Program-made: the position numbers and the translations under genes
From: Microthrixaceae bacterium
GTDB taxonomy: Bacteria; Actinomycetota; Acidimicrobiia; Acidimicrobiales; Microtrichaceae
Length of the DNA: 64,000 nt
NCBI GenBank assembly: GCA_027493675.1
Contig: JAOSKI010000003.1
Span: forward strand, 1 to 64,000
Direction of reading: 5' to 3'
The notes under the pieces: model-generated
The model's database searches: none
What the model was told of the DNA's origin: nothing
Seen by the model: only the letters and a program-made list of their open reading frames with translations
Shown: positions 30,661 through 40,790 of the stretch, piece by piece
Position numbering within the stretch: position 1 is the first letter of the stretch
How the letters are laid out: each line of letters starts with the position of its first letter

Positions 30661-31182
30661 TCAGCCGTCGAGACGGCGCAGCTCCGCGACGTAGCGTCGC
30701 GCTCGGTTCACATAGGAATCGACTCCGTGGTCGAAGTGACCGGGGCGCACCGCGTCGGTGCGGATCGTGGCAGGCACCCCCAACGCCATGGCGAGCGGTG
30801 GGACGTGCTTGTTGTTGCCGACGAACGCACCCGCTCCCACGATCGCCTCGCGGCCGATGACGGCGTTGTGCAACACGATCGAGCCCGACCCCACAAGCGC
30901 ACGGTCCTCGACTGTGCACGCCTCGAGATGTGCGTTGTGCCCGATCGTCACCCGGTCACCCAGACGGGTCGGCCACGCCGGCGTGGTGTGGATCACCGAA
31001 CCGTCCTGCACCGAGGTCTCCTCGCCGACGACGATCTCGCCGTCGTCGCCTCGCAGCACCGCGCCCGGCCAGACCGACGAGCGCGCGCCTATCCGCACCG
31101 ACCCGATCACGACCGCGTCGGGATGGACGTACGCGTCGGGGTGGATGTCGGGTACCTGATCACCGAGTGCGTAGATCGGCAC
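30661..31182 (-). CDS. Gamma-carbonic anhydrase family protein
   Basis: 173 residues, intact. Left-handed beta-helix with hexapeptide repeats (VVIGSVRIGARSSVWPGAVL, EDRALVGSGSIVLHNAVIG). The first metal histidine may be in GSVIHTT and others in TIGHNAHLEA, which is the CamH/PaaY-like pattern. These enzymes hydrate carbon dioxide or have thioesterase-like roles. The stop is 15 bp from the convergent DUF2752 gene, and the start is 6 bp from the stop of the flavin reductase gene. Confidence 0.88.
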   Translation of the reverse strand: MPIYALGDQVPDIHPDAYVHPDAVVIGSVRIGARSSVWPGAVLRGDDGEIVVGEETSVQDGSVIHTTPAWPTRLGDRVTIGHNAHLEACTVEDRALVGSGSIVLHNAVIGREAIVGAGAFVGNNKHVPPLAMALGVPATIRTDAVRPGHFDHGVDSYVNRARRYVAELRRLDG

Positions 31183-31188
31183 GGGCGA

Positions 31189-31700
31189 TCACAGACCCAC
31201 GTGGCGGCCGTAGCCACCCTTGAAGAAGATCAGGGGGCTGTGCTCGCTGCGGTGCACCTGCATGGACAGCACCCGGGCGACGACGATCCAGTGGTCTCCC
31301 CCTGGTAGGTGTGCTCGAGATCGCAGTCGATGTGTGCGACCGCGTCGGTGATCCACGGCGAGCCAGTGACCGGCGCGCCGAACCAGTCGACCTCGGCGAA
31401 CTTGTCCCCGGAGCGCTTCGCCATCGCCTTGGAGATCTCCGCCTGGTGCTCCGAGAGCACGTTCACCGAGAAGCGTCCGCCATTGGAGATCCGCCCCCAC
31501 GACCGGGACTCGCATCCGACACAGAATCCGACCAGTGGTGGATCCAACGACACCGAGAAGAACGACCCGACTGCCAGCCCGTGGGCACCGTCGTCATCGA
31601 CGCCTGCCACCACCGTCACCCCGGTCGGGAAATGACCCAGGACGGTCCGGAACTCCTCAGGGTCGATCTCGAGATCCATCGGTTCGGCCCGGTCTGCCAT
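31189..31700 (-). CDS. Flavin reductase family protein (one frameshift)
   Basis: About 170 residues. The flavin-binding split-barrel pattern starts FRTVLGHFPTGVTVVAGVDD and continues FFSVSLDPPLVGFCVGCESRSW and GGRFSVNVLSEHQ. It would reduce FMN or FAD for a partner monooxygenase. An AGGAG ribosome site lies five bases before the ATG at 31700. A frameshift near 31300 separates the last 25 residues, IVVARVLSMQVHRSEHSPLI. It forms a possible two-gene operon with the carbonic anhydrase-like gene. Confidence 0.85.
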
Positions 31701-31820
31701 CGGTGCTCCTGTTCGGTCTCCTGCGAAGTGTCGCCGCCGACACGAACCGAGGCTAGCGGCGGAGGTCACCGGCGGGGACCCGACACACGGGCAGGTGCGC
31801 GTCAGGAGGCCTGTGTCGGC

Positions 31821-32737
31821 TCAGGTCAGCACCCGCTGGGACACCGCCGCGAGGCCGGCGGGCGGAGAGATCGCCACCGACGGATCCGAGGATGCCCGAC
31901 CGTAGGTGATGGTGAGTCCTTCATGAGCGGCGATCACCTCGCCGATGCCACGCTCGCGACCACGCACCGCGGCAACCGCAGTGAGCTCGTCGATGCGTGC
32001 GTCGGTGTGGGACGGGTCGTGGTGGAACAGCACCAGGGTCCGGGCCCCCGCCCGCGCGGCGACCTCGACCGCGTAGCCCACCGTGCAGTGACCCCAGTCC
32101 GAGCGGATCGAGAACTCGAAGTCGTCGTACTGCGCGTCGTGGATCAACAGGTCCACTCCGGCACACAGCTCGAGCACCTGCTCGGCCACCCCGTGATCAG
32201 CCACGCCGGGCTGTTGGTGGTCGCTGACGTATGCGATCGAGGTTCCGTCGCACTCGATGCGGTAGCCGAGGGTGGGACCGATGTGGGGAACCCACGCCGA
32301 GCGAACCGTGGCGCCCGGGACTTCGAAGGCACCCGTGTCCACCTCGTTGAAGCGGATGTCACAGGGCAGGTCCTTGAGCCCGACCGGGAAGTACGGCGGA
32401 GAGAGGAACCCGGTGACGGTCTCCTCGAGCGAGTGCTTGGCCTGGCAGGGCCCGTAGAGGTCGAGCACGGAACCTTCGCTGAGCAAGGGCGAGAAGAACG
32501 GGATCCCCTGCACGTGGTCCCAGTGGAGGTGGGTGACCAACGCGGTGGCCCTGAAGACATCGCCGTGGTTGCCCTGCAGGCCGAAGTAGCGAAGCCCGGT
32601 TCCGAGATCCAACACGATCGGAGGGCAACCCTCGGGACTGATGACGACGCAGGAGGTGTTGCCCCCGTACCGACGCGACGATTCACACGCGCAGGGAGTG
32701 GATCCCTGACCCCGTAGAACGTCACCGACGTCGCCAT
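31821..32737 (-). CDS. MBL-fold hydrolase, RNase Z/PhnP-like (frameshifted)
   Basis: About 305 residues. THLHWDHVQGIPFFSPL is the metal-binding motif; IHDAQYDDFEF, YVSDHQQPG and LVLFHHDPSHTD supply the other ligands. The N-terminus reads MATSVTFYGVRGSTPCA once single-base shifts near 32690 and 32640 are repaired, as in RNase Z-like phosphodiesterases. The substrate is unknown. It is preceded by a divergent or same-strand gap of about 125 bp with nothing recognisable. Confidence 0.83.
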
Positions 32738-32861
32738 GACCCCCCTGTGATCCCGCCCCTGTGTCAAGGACCCCTCATTCGGCCGACGCCGAGAGGCGCC
32801 GCCCACGCCAGAACCCTAGAGGACGAACGGCCCGGCGCGCCCCGGACATGTGACGAAAATC

Positions 32862-33660
32862 TCAGTTGGCACCTCCGGCGCGCCACAGGTGGACCACCGT
32901 GTCGTGGGGGTACTCGAATCGCTCACGGTCCCCGACATGGTCGCTCCGCGCCAGGACTCCACGGACCTCGTCGATGAGCGACTCCCTTGCAGGTGGGTCC
33001 ATGACCGCCACGAACGACGTCGAGCGCACCCGCTCCACGACCAGTTCTTGCGACGCCTCGACGGGGTTCGGATAGCGATCGGTGCACATGTGCACGAATC
33101 CCCCGGACTCCTCCACGACCTGCTCCCCAGTCTCCTCCGCCACGGTCGGAATAGGGGCGTCCGCCGCTGCGCGCCTCGATCAGGTCGGTCAGCTCACGGA
33201 CCCAGGGGACCGACTCGTCGCGCACGTTCCAAACCAGGGCCAGCACACCTCCGGGCTCAGCACGCGCCGTGCTTCGGTGAGCACCCGGCCGTGGTCCATC
33301 CAGTGGAACGCCTGGGCGACGGTCATGCCGCTGAAGGCATCCGGTCGGAACGGCAGGGCTTCGGCCACCGCAGCAACAGCCGGGACACTCCCCAGCGCTC
33401 TGGAGAGCTGGGCGAGCATCTCCTCGAGAGGTTCGACCGCGACCATCTCACGGCCCGCCCGTGAGAGCCCTCCGGTGAGGATCCCGGTGCCTGCACCGAC
33501 ATCCAGCACGGCCCCGGGTGGGATCACCTCGGCGATGCGTCCGATGGCGGCGCGCATAGGCGGGACGCGCCTTGGCGTAGTGCCCCGCAGCACTCGCGAA
33601 GCCTCCGGAGGACACCGGGTCCATTCCGCTCACGGAACCCATCATTGCAGCGAGGGTCAT
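32862..33660 (-). CDS. Class I SAM-dependent methyltransferase (frameshifted)
   Basis: About 265 residues. The SAM-binding motif VLDVGAGTGILTGGL follows FASAAGHYAKARPAY, the usual opening of the type 11 methyltransferase group. MTVAQAFHWMDHGRVL and LALVWNVRD are also typical. The substrate is unknown. Frameshifts near 33560, 33250 and 33140 interrupt it. The start may be 33660 or 33624. It is divergent from the GGDEF-EAL gene. Confidence 0.82.
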
Positions 33661-33744
33661 GGCAGCGAGAGCCTGCGGTGCCGCCTCACACAACCCGGCT
33701 CATGCATGCCGACTCATGGAGCCCGAGCGGAAAACCACTCTACG

Positions 33745-33753
33745 TGCTATACA
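33745..33753 (+). promoter_or_regulatory. Possible extended -10 promoter of the GGDEF-EAL gene
   Basis: TGCTATACA matches the TGnTATAAT-type extended -10 element, in an untypically AT-containing window about 90 bp upstream of the start codon. No clear -35 hexamer is visible at the usual spacing. Confidence 0.35.
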
Positions 33754-33842
33754 CTTCACTCTCAGTGGTTTGGTGACCGCGCTGCCGACCCTGGGGACGA
33801 CGAGCCGGAACACAAGCACCCCGGCAGGTTTGGAGGAGACCG

Positions 33843-36378
33843 ATGGCCGAGGGCGCCACCATGGGTACGAAGAAGTCACCACACCGAGGGAACCACGACC
33901 CGGACACCTACCGCACGGTCGTGCAGGTGAGGATGGTGACCGCCGTCGTAATCGGTGCGACCATCGCGACACTCCCGATGCTGGGAGACCACCGGGTGCT
34001 GATCGGCCTGTCGGTGGCAATCATTGCCTTGGCCGTGGATCTGCACGCACTGGGGGCCATCGCCCGCAACCGCCGGCCGCCTGCCGCGCTCGGGATCTCC
34101 GATCTGGTGCTGGTCCTGGTGGTGATGTGGCTGGTTCCGGAGTCCATGGCGGCCGGGAGCCTCATCGCGCTCGGAGCGATCACGCTGCTGGTGCTGTGGC
34201 ACGGACCGCTGGTCGCGGTGCTGTACGGCCTGGCCTTCGAGGTCGGACTCGCCGTGGTGTCGTTGGCACATGCGCCCGCCGGGTGGCCGGCGGTGATGCT
34301 GGCCTTCGCCTTCACCACGGTCGGCACCGGCGTTGCGCTGGCGACCCTGACACGCACCACGAAGGCCGCCCAGGATCGCTTCATCTCGATGGTCAACGGC
34401 CTCGACGCCGTGGTCTGGGAGAGCGACGGCGACGACAACCTGCTGTTCGTCTCGGGCAACGTCGCCGACGTCCTCGGCACCGATGGCAGGACCTTCGCCC
34501 GCCGGGGCTTCTACTACTCACGCGTGCACCCCGATGATCTCCCGGCGTTTGAGGCCTGCCGCGAGGCACAGATGCGAGGCGAAAGCACCGAGGCGCACTT
34601 CCGCATCCGCGACGACCAGCAGGACTACCGCTGGATCCAGGAGCGCCAGAAGGTGTCACTGAACCCCCGACGGCACCACGCGGCTTCGACGTGGCCTGGT
34701 GGTGGACGAATCCGCACGTTGGAGGGCGGAGGCGGGACTGCGACGCTACATGGACTTCATCGAGGGCATCCCCGTCGCCCTCGGGGTGCTTCACCTGGTG
34801 GATGTCCACGATCCACGCTCGCTCGAAGTGGCGACCTCCAACCCCGCGGCAAGATCGCTGCTGTCCGCCAACCCGGGCGACCGGCTGTTGGACGTGATCG
34901 AACTCGACCGGCACTGGCTCGAGGAGTTCTCCGAGGTCGCCCGCGGCGGGGCACCGATGGAGCGTCCGTTCGTGAACCTCCCGGATTCCGACGCCGTCTA
35001 CACGCTGCGCGCCGTGACGCTGCCCGAACACCACATCGGCGTCACGATCGAGGACGTCACCAAGCGCGCCAGCGTCGCGGCGTCCTTCCGCCACCAGGCC
35101 CTGCACGACGAGCTCACGGGGCTTCCCAACCGTGCCCATCTCCGCGAGCGGCTCACCCAGGTCATGGCCTGCGACGATCCCGGTGCCTCCGCGCTGCTGC
35201 TCGTGGACCTCAACCAGTTCAAGGAGATCAACGACACCCTCGGTCACCACTACGGCGACCGACTCCTGAGGGCTTTCTCCCACAGGCTGTCGACCAACCT
35301 GCGCGGGTGTGACCTCATAGCGAGGCTCGGCGGTGACGAGTTCGCGGTGCTGATCACCGACGATGCCGCGGAGACCGGCGCCATCGAGGTGGCGGAACGC
35401 CTGCTCGCACTGTGTGGCCAGCGCTTCGAGATAGACGAGTTCCGCTTCCAGATCGGCGCCTCGGTGGGGATCGCGCTCGCCCCCACGCATGCAACCAGCC
35501 CGGAGAGCCTCCTGCGGAAGGCCGACGCCGCAATGTACTGGGCCAAGGCGAGAGGCGGCGGATGGTCCTTGTACTCCGCGACGCACGACGACCACGACGT
35601 GCGGCGCCTCGAGCTCATGGGCGATCTGCGCGACGCGATCTCCGACGGATCGATGGAGGTCCACTATCAGACCCGGGTCCGCCTCGGTGACAACCGACCC
35701 GTTGGCCTCGAGGCGCTCGTCCGCTGGCGCCACCCCCGCTACGGCCTGCTCCCACCCGAGGACTTCATCGAGCTGGCCGAGGTGTCGGGGTGCATCCGGG
35801 AGCTCACCGAGTTCGTCACCACAACTGCGATCGCCGAGGCGTCGTCCGTCCTCGAACGAGACGGACTCGGCCTGAGCGTAAACCTGTCGGCTCGCACCCT
35901 GCACGATCCGCGCCTGGTGGATTGGCTTCGCACCACAGTCGTGGAATCCGATCTGGACGACGGGCGTCTCTGCTTCGAGATCACCGAGACCGATCTGATG
36001 GAGGACTCCGCACGCTCCATCAACACGCTCGAGGCGATCCGTGCACTCGGTGTCCGGTTGAGCGTGGACGATTTCGGCACCGGCTACTCGTCGTTGTCGT
36101 ACCTCCGTCGGCTCCCGGTCGACGAGGTGAAGATCGACCGCAGCTTCGTGAGCGACCTGACCGACGACGACACGATCGTGCGTGCGGTGGTCGACCTCGG
36201 CCACAACCTCGGGCTGCACGTCGTGGCCGAAGGGGTGGAGAACGCTGCCATCGAGGAACGCCTTGCCCAACTCGGTTGTGACAGCGCGCAGGGGTTCCTG
36301 TGGGGACAGCCGGTTCCCATCTCCGAGGTCACCGACCAGTTGACCAGGCTGCGGTCGACCAGGCCCGCCATGGGTTGA
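33843..36378 (+). CDS. Membrane-bound PAS-GGDEF-EAL protein (one frameshift)
   Basis: About 845 residues. Four or more membrane segments occupy residues 30-165 (for example VTAVVIGATIATLPMLG, LVLVLVVMWLVPESMAAG). A PAS/PAC region follows (FVSGNVADVLGTDGRTFARR). The GGDEF domain has an intact site LGGDEFAVLITDD and the opening HDELTGLPNRAHLRERL. The EAL domain has GLEALVRWRHP, CFEITETDLMEDS and VDDFGTGYSSLSYL with the catalytic acidic residues. The protein therefore could make and degrade cyclic di-GMP in response to a membrane or PAS signal. A frameshift near 34670 lies between PAS segments. The ATG at 33843 has GGAGG nearby. Confidence 0.93.
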
Positions 36379-36434
36379 GCTCGACCACGCCTCACCTTCC
36401 GGATCAGTGGCGTCGGTAGGTAGCGTGTGCGGCC

Positions 36435-38040
36435 ATGAGCAGCCTCCTCAGCATCCCAGCAGACCTCCCCGCAGCAGACCAGGCTCTCCGTGCGGCCCAG
36501 AGCGTGGTCGACTCCGCCATCGCCCGGTTGGCCACCGAGGGCATCGAGGACAACCAGGTCCTCGCGTACGACACCGCACATGCCGCCGCCGGAGTGATGG
36601 CGGCCCGCGGCCTGCTGGAATACGGGGCGACCGGTGAGGTGGAGGGTGCCGTCACATGCGCCTTCGCGGCCGACGTGATCGCTGACCTCGCCGCCAAGGT
36701 GTTCGGGCGCGAGGACGACTGGGGCGTCGAAGCCGGAGCACTGGATGCAGCACGCAGCTTCACCGCTGCGTACCGCGACCCCCGATTCCTGTCGTCGTTG
36801 CACGCACACGACGGCTCACGGGGCCTCGACGACGACTTCGAGATGGTGCAGGACACCTTCCGGCGCTTCGCCGAGGAGAAGCTCATGCCCATCGCGGAGC
36901 ACATCCACCGGCACAACGACGACATCCCCGAGGAGATCATCGCCGGACTCGCCGAGATGGGCGCGTTCGGCCTGTCGATCGACGAGGGATACGGCGGCTT
37001 CGCGTCCGGGAGCGAGTCCGACTACATCGCGATGGTCGTGGCCACCGAGGAGCTGAGCCGCGCGAGCCTGGGAGCCGGTGGATCGCTGATCACCCGTCCC
37101 GAGATCCTCGCCCGCGCACTGGAGGCCGGCGGAACCGAAGAGCAGAAGCAACGGTGGCTGCCGAAGCTGGCCGCAGCCGAGGTCATGAACGCGGTGGCGG
37201 TCACAGAACCCGACTACGGCTCGGATGTGGCAGGGGTGAAGGTGACCGCCACCGAGACCGACGGTGGCTACCTCATCAACGGCGTGAAGACCTGGTGCAC
37301 CTTCGGCGCCCGCGGACGTGCTCATGCTGCTGGCACGCACCGATCCCGACCGGGCCGCAGGACACCGTGGACTGTCGATGTTCATCGTGCCCAAGGAGCG
37401 CGCCGACGGTCACGGCTTCGAGCTCACCCAGGACAACGACCACGGCGGCGGGAAGATGGAGGGCCGCCCGATCGACACCATCGGATACCGCGGGATGCAC
37501 TCCTATGAGATCGCGTTCGACAACTGGTTCGTCCCCGCCGGCAACCTCATCGGCGGTGAGGACGGCAAGGGTCGCGGCTTCTACTACCAGATGGCCGGCT
37601 TCGAGAACGGCCGGCTGCAAACCGCAGCGCGCGCCGTAGGGGTCATGCAGGCGGCACTGGAGACCGCTCGCGAGTACGCGGCGGACCGCGCCGTGTTCGG
37701 CCAACCCATCGAGCAGTACCAGCTCACCCAGGCCAAGCTCGCGCGCATGGCGGTGACCATCCAGGGCGCCCGCCAGTTCAGCTACCAGGTGGCCAGGATG
37801 ATGGCCCGCGGCGAGGGCACCCTCGAGGCCTCGATGATCAAGGCCTACGTGTGCAAGGCCGCCGAGTGGGTCACACGTGAGGCCATGCAGATACACGGTG
37901 GCATGGGCTATGCCGAGGAGTACACCGTGAGCCGGCTGTTCGTCGACGCACGCGTGCTGTCGATCTTCGAAGGCGCGGACGAGGTCCTGTGCGTCAAGGT
38001 CATCGCCCGCCAGCTCGTCGCCGCTGCCAAGGACTCCTGA
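36435..38040 (+). CDS. mcd: Methylsuccinyl-CoA dehydrogenase-type acyl-CoA dehydrogenase (one frameshift)
   Basis: About 535 residues, some 150 longer than ordinary acyl-CoA dehydrogenases because of an N-terminal helical extension (residues 1-125, SLLSIPADLPAADQALRAA). That length and layout are features of (2S)-methylsuccinyl-CoA dehydrogenase of the ethylmalonyl-CoA pathway. Family motifs follow: AVTEPDYGSDVAGVKV, GRLQTAARAVGVMQAALE, VFGQPIEQYQLTQAKLARMA and MQIHGGMGYAEEYTVSRLFV, with the catalytic glutamate in SIFEGADEVLCVKVIARQL. One frameshift near 37315 is spanned by a run of C and G. Two CoA-ester lyases of the same pathway lie just downstream on the other strand, which supports the specific call. 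Confidence 0.82.
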
Positions 38041-38061
38041 CGCGTCCAGCTCGGGACTGGT

Positions 38062-38517
38062 TCAGCCCTGGGCGCCCGGAACCATGCGGATGTTGATCGG
38101 GTACCGGTACCACTCGCCGCGGTTGGCCGCCATGGTGGCCATGATCCCCAACACGACCGCACCGATCCACAAAGCGAAGAACGTGAAGTAGCCGATGCAC
38201 ACGAACATCAGGATGCCCGACACGATGTAGCCGATCAGGACGGTCAGCTGGAAGTTGAGCGACTCCGCCGCGTGGTGCTTGACGAAGGGTTGGTCGTCCT
38301 TGGCCACGAGATAGATCACCAACGGCCCGAGGAAGCCGGTGAAGATGCCCAGCAGCTGTGCAAGCATCGCCATCGTCTTCTCGTCGGTCCCTCCCGAGCC
38401 AGTCGCCTGCACGGGCACCTGTGCCGGCTGGGTGGAGGCGGTCCACTGGGTCCCGTCCCAGTAGCGCGTGACTCCTGCCTCGTCGGGATACCAACCGGGG
38501 GGCTGAGGAGCGGTCAT
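38062..38517 (-). CDS. DUF2510 + DUF4870 membrane protein
   Basis: 151 residues, intact. The first ~35 residues, PPGWYPDEAGVTRYWDGTQW, are the DUF2510 module common in actinobacterial membrane proteins. The rest has three membrane segments (LAQLLGIFTGFLGPLVIYLV, FQLTVLIGYIVSGILMFVCI, FFALWIGAVVLGIMATMAAN) and the conserved FVKHHAAESLNFQ of DUF4870. Function unknown. Confidence 0.88.
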   Translation of the reverse strand: MTAPQPPGWYPDEAGVTRYWDGTQWTASTQPAQVPVQATGSGGTDEKTMAMLAQLLGIFTGFLGPLVIYLVAKDDQPFVKHHAAESLNFQLTVLIGYIVSGILMFVCIGYFTFFALWIGAVVLGIMATMAANRGEWYRYPINIRMVPGAQG

Positions 38518-38541
38518 GGAGCCACCCTAGCGCCGTGACGG

Positions 38542-39417
38542 TCAACTCCCGAGGGATTCGACCGCAGCGGCCATCGAGAGCACACGCCGGGCGTTGTCCA
38601 CGTGCAGGTTCTCGATCATCTTCCCGTCCACGGTCACCACTCCCTTGCCCTCGGCCAGGGCCGCGTCCCACGCCTCGATGACCCTGCGGGCGTGGTCGAT
38701 CTCCTCCGCCGAGGGCGAGAAGGCCGCATTGCACGGCTCCACCTGTGAGGGATGGATGATCGTCTTTCCGTCGAAGCCCATCTCGGCTCCCTGCCGGCAC
38801 TCCGCTGCGAAGCCCTCGGGGTTGCGGACGTCGTTGTACACGCCGTCGAGGATCACCTTGCCCGCGTAACGGGCGGCGTTCACGCAACGTCCCAGCCCCC
38901 ACAGCAGCGGCGCACGACCCTCGACCAGCGAAGCACGCAGTTCCTTCGCCATGTCGTTGGTGCCCATCACCAGCACCTCGAGACGCTCCGACGCGGTCGC
39001 CACCTCCACCGCGTTCTCGATCGCCGCAGGTGTCTCGAGCATCGCCCACAGGCGGGTGTGGTCCGGGACGCCGGCTGATTCGATGATCCGCTCCACCGCG
39101 GCCACGTCTGCCGCAGAGTCGACCTTGGGCACCACGATGCCCGCGGGGCCGGCCTCGGCCGCGGAGCGGAGGTCGTCCTCGTGCCACTCGGTCTCCGCGC
39201 TGTTGACCCTGATGGTCAGCTCACGATTGCCGTAGTCACCCGACGCGACTGCGGCCGCGACCTTCTCGCGCGCGATCACCTTCATGTCGGGGGCGACGGA
39301 GTCCTCTGTGTCGAAGATGACGGCGTCACATGCCAGTCCCTTGGCCTTCTCGAGCGCCTTGTCGTTCGCACCCGGCATGTACAGCGCGCTGCGGCGAGGT
39401 CGGTAGGTCTCACTCAT
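38542..39417 (-). CDS. CoA-ester lyase (citrate lyase beta-like)
   Basis: 291 residues, intact. SALYMPGANDKALEKAKGLA opens the TIM barrel; FDTEDSVAP holds metal-binding acidic residues, LWAMLETPAAIENA and GTNDMAKEL follow, and GFDGKTIIHPSQVEPCNAAF is near the C-terminus. Family members cleave malyl-CoA, beta-methylmalyl-CoA or citramalyl-CoA. A GGAGA ribosome site precedes the ATG at 39417. It is downstream of a second lyase gene, from which it is separated by a long palindrome. The substrate (malyl-CoA thioesterase versus lyase activity) cannot be told. Confidence 0.88.
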   Translation of the reverse strand: MSETYRPRRSALYMPGANDKALEKAKGLACDAVIFDTEDSVAPDMKVIAREKVAAAVASGDYGNRELTIRVNSAETEWHEDDLRSAAEAGPAGIVVPKVDSAADVAAVERIIESAGVPDHTRLWAMLETPAAIENAVEVATASERLEVLVMGTNDMAKELRASLVEGRAPLLWGLGRCVNAARYAGKVILDGVYNDVRNPEGFAAECRQGAEMGFDGKTIIHPSQVEPCNAAFSPSAEEIDHARRVIEAWDAALAEGKGVVTVDGKMIENLHVDNARRVLSMAAAVESLGS

Positions 39418-39447
39418 GGGTGTCTCTCCAGTCGTCATCACATCCTG

Positions 39448-39500
39448 CGAACTGTCCGGTGTCAGCCGCGGAATTCCGACGGCTGACACCGGACAGTTCG
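39448..39500. repeat. 21-bp perfect inverted repeat, palindromic loop
   Basis: CGAACTGTCCGGTGTCAGCCG pairs exactly with 39480-39500. The 11-base loop itself contains the palindrome CGGAATTCCG. It lies between the two lyase genes. It could form a very stable RNA hairpin and act as a terminator or processing barrier, but its core (CTGTCCGG...CCGGACAG) recurs elsewhere in the window, so it is more than a one-off terminator. Confidence 0.85.
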
Positions 39501-39535
39501 CTCTGAAAGGTTCGCTCTGAAAGGTTCGCTCTGGC
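39496..39535. repeat. 14-bp tandem repeat, nearly three copies
   Basis: GTTCGCTCTGAAAG begins at 39496, 39510 and 39524, the last copy degenerating after ten bases. The first copy overlaps the right arm of the adjacent inverted repeat. It lies directly downstream of the second lyase gene's stop (on the minus strand), within ten bases. Confidence 0.9.
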
Positions 39536-39545
39536 GGGCAGGGAA

Positions 39546-40607
39546 TCAGAAGCCGTAGAGCTCGGCGAGGTCCGGATCGCGCTCGGCGAGCTCCCGCGCA
39601 AGCTCCACGACCACCTTGCACTGCTTGACCGACGCGTCGTCCTCCATCTTGCCGTGCAACATCACCGCTCCGGTCCCGTCACCCATCGCCTCGATCACCT
39701 CCTGGGCGTGTGCAACCTCAGCGGGCTCGGGCGAGAACACCCTCTTCGCGATGTCGATCTGCACCGGGTGAAGCGACCAGGCCCCCACGCAGCCCAACAG
39801 GTATGCGTTGCGGAACTGGTCCTCGCATGCGACGGTGTCCTTGATGTCGCCGAAGGGCCCGTAGAACGGCAGGATCCCGGCCATGGCGCACGCATCGACC
39901 ATGCGCGAGATCGTGTAGTGCCAGAGATCCTGTTGGAACACGGCGCGGGGCGCGTCGCACGCGGGGCCGTCGTCGCCCGCAGGCGGGTCCTCCCGAACGA
40001 GGTAGCCGGGATGGCCACCACCCACCCGGGTGGTCTTCATCCTGCGGTTGGCCGCCAGGTCCGCCGGACCCAGGCTGAGCCCCTGCATGCGGGGCGACGC
40101 AAGGCAGATCTCCTCGATGTTGGCCACACCACGGGCGGTCTCGAGGATGGCGTGGACCATCAGCGGGCGCTGCAGACCAGCCCGGGCCTCTAGTTGGGCG
40201 AGCAGGCGGTCGACGTAGTGGATGTCCTCGGGGCCCTCCACCTTGGGCACCATGATCACGTCCAGCCGGTCGCCGATCTCGGTCACCAGAGTGGTCAGGT
40301 CGTCGAGCACCCATGGCGAATCGAGGCTGTTCACACGGGTCCACAACTGCGTGTCACCCAGGTCCATCTCCTTGCCCACCTTGACCATGCCCGCCCGGGC
40401 GGCCTCCTTGGAGTCCATGGGGATGGCGTCCTCGAGGTTTCCCAGGAGCACATCGGTCTTGGCTGCGATATCGGGCAGCTTGGCGGTCACCTTGTCGAGA
40501 TGCGGCGGGAAGAAGTGGATCATACGGCTCGGCCGCGTGGGGATCTCCCGAAGCGGCTCGGGTGCTCCCACCGCCAGCGGGGAGAAGAAATCCTTGGGAC
40601 TACGCAC
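39546..40607 (-). CDS. mcl: Malyl-CoA/beta-methylmalyl-CoA lyase
   Basis: 353 residues, intact, larger than the neighbouring lyase. [20 protein letters not shown] then [20 protein letters not shown] are characteristic of the Mcl group that splits beta-methylmalyl-CoA or malyl-CoA. The metal site acids are in [14 protein letters not shown] and the loop [20 protein letters not shown]. The GTG start at 40607 is chosen because of the strong AGGAGGG ribosome site five bases upstream. Together with the methylsuccinyl-CoA dehydrogenase candidate it indicates glyoxylate- and propionyl-CoA-forming reactions. Confidence 0.88.
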   Translation of the reverse strand: MRSPKDFFSPLAVGAPEPLREIPTRPSRMIHFFPPHLDKVTAKLPDIAAKTDVLLGNLEDAIPMDSKEAARAGMVKVGKEMDLGDTQLWTRVNSLDSPWVLDDLTTLVTEIGDRLDVIMVPKVEGPEDIHYVDRLLAQLEARAGLQRPLMVHAILETARGVANIEEICLASPRMQGLSLGPADLAANRRMKTTRVGGGHPGYLVREDPPAGDDGPACDAPRAVFQQDLWHYTISRMVDACAMAGILPFYGPFGDIKDTVACEDQFRNAYLLGCVGAWSLHPVQIDIAKRVFSPEPAEVAHAQEVIEAMGDGTGAVMLHGKMEDDASVKQCKVVVELARELAERDPDLAELYGF

Positions 40608-40790
40608 GGGCCCTCCTGAGCGTTCCGACGACAGCTTCACTGCAGGCCGGCGGCGATCGTCACAGCCGGCCGACCCGACGGTAGACAGCGCCCAGGATCG
40701 GGGCCAACTCCTGGGGGCGCCGCGCACGTTCGCCGCATCACCCCGACGAGAGTTGGTGCCCCCTGAGGATTCCACCGCACGTCAGGGTCT

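Noticed and set aside
31311-32717. A 468-residue open frame on the plus strand
   Set aside because: It is antisense to the flavin reductase and MBL-fold genes, which have family motifs; the frame itself resembles nothing.
34393-36270. A 625-residue open frame on the minus strand across the GGDEF-EAL gene
   Set aside because: It is antisense to clear GGDEF and EAL motifs and has the skewed residue content typical of high-GC antisense frames.
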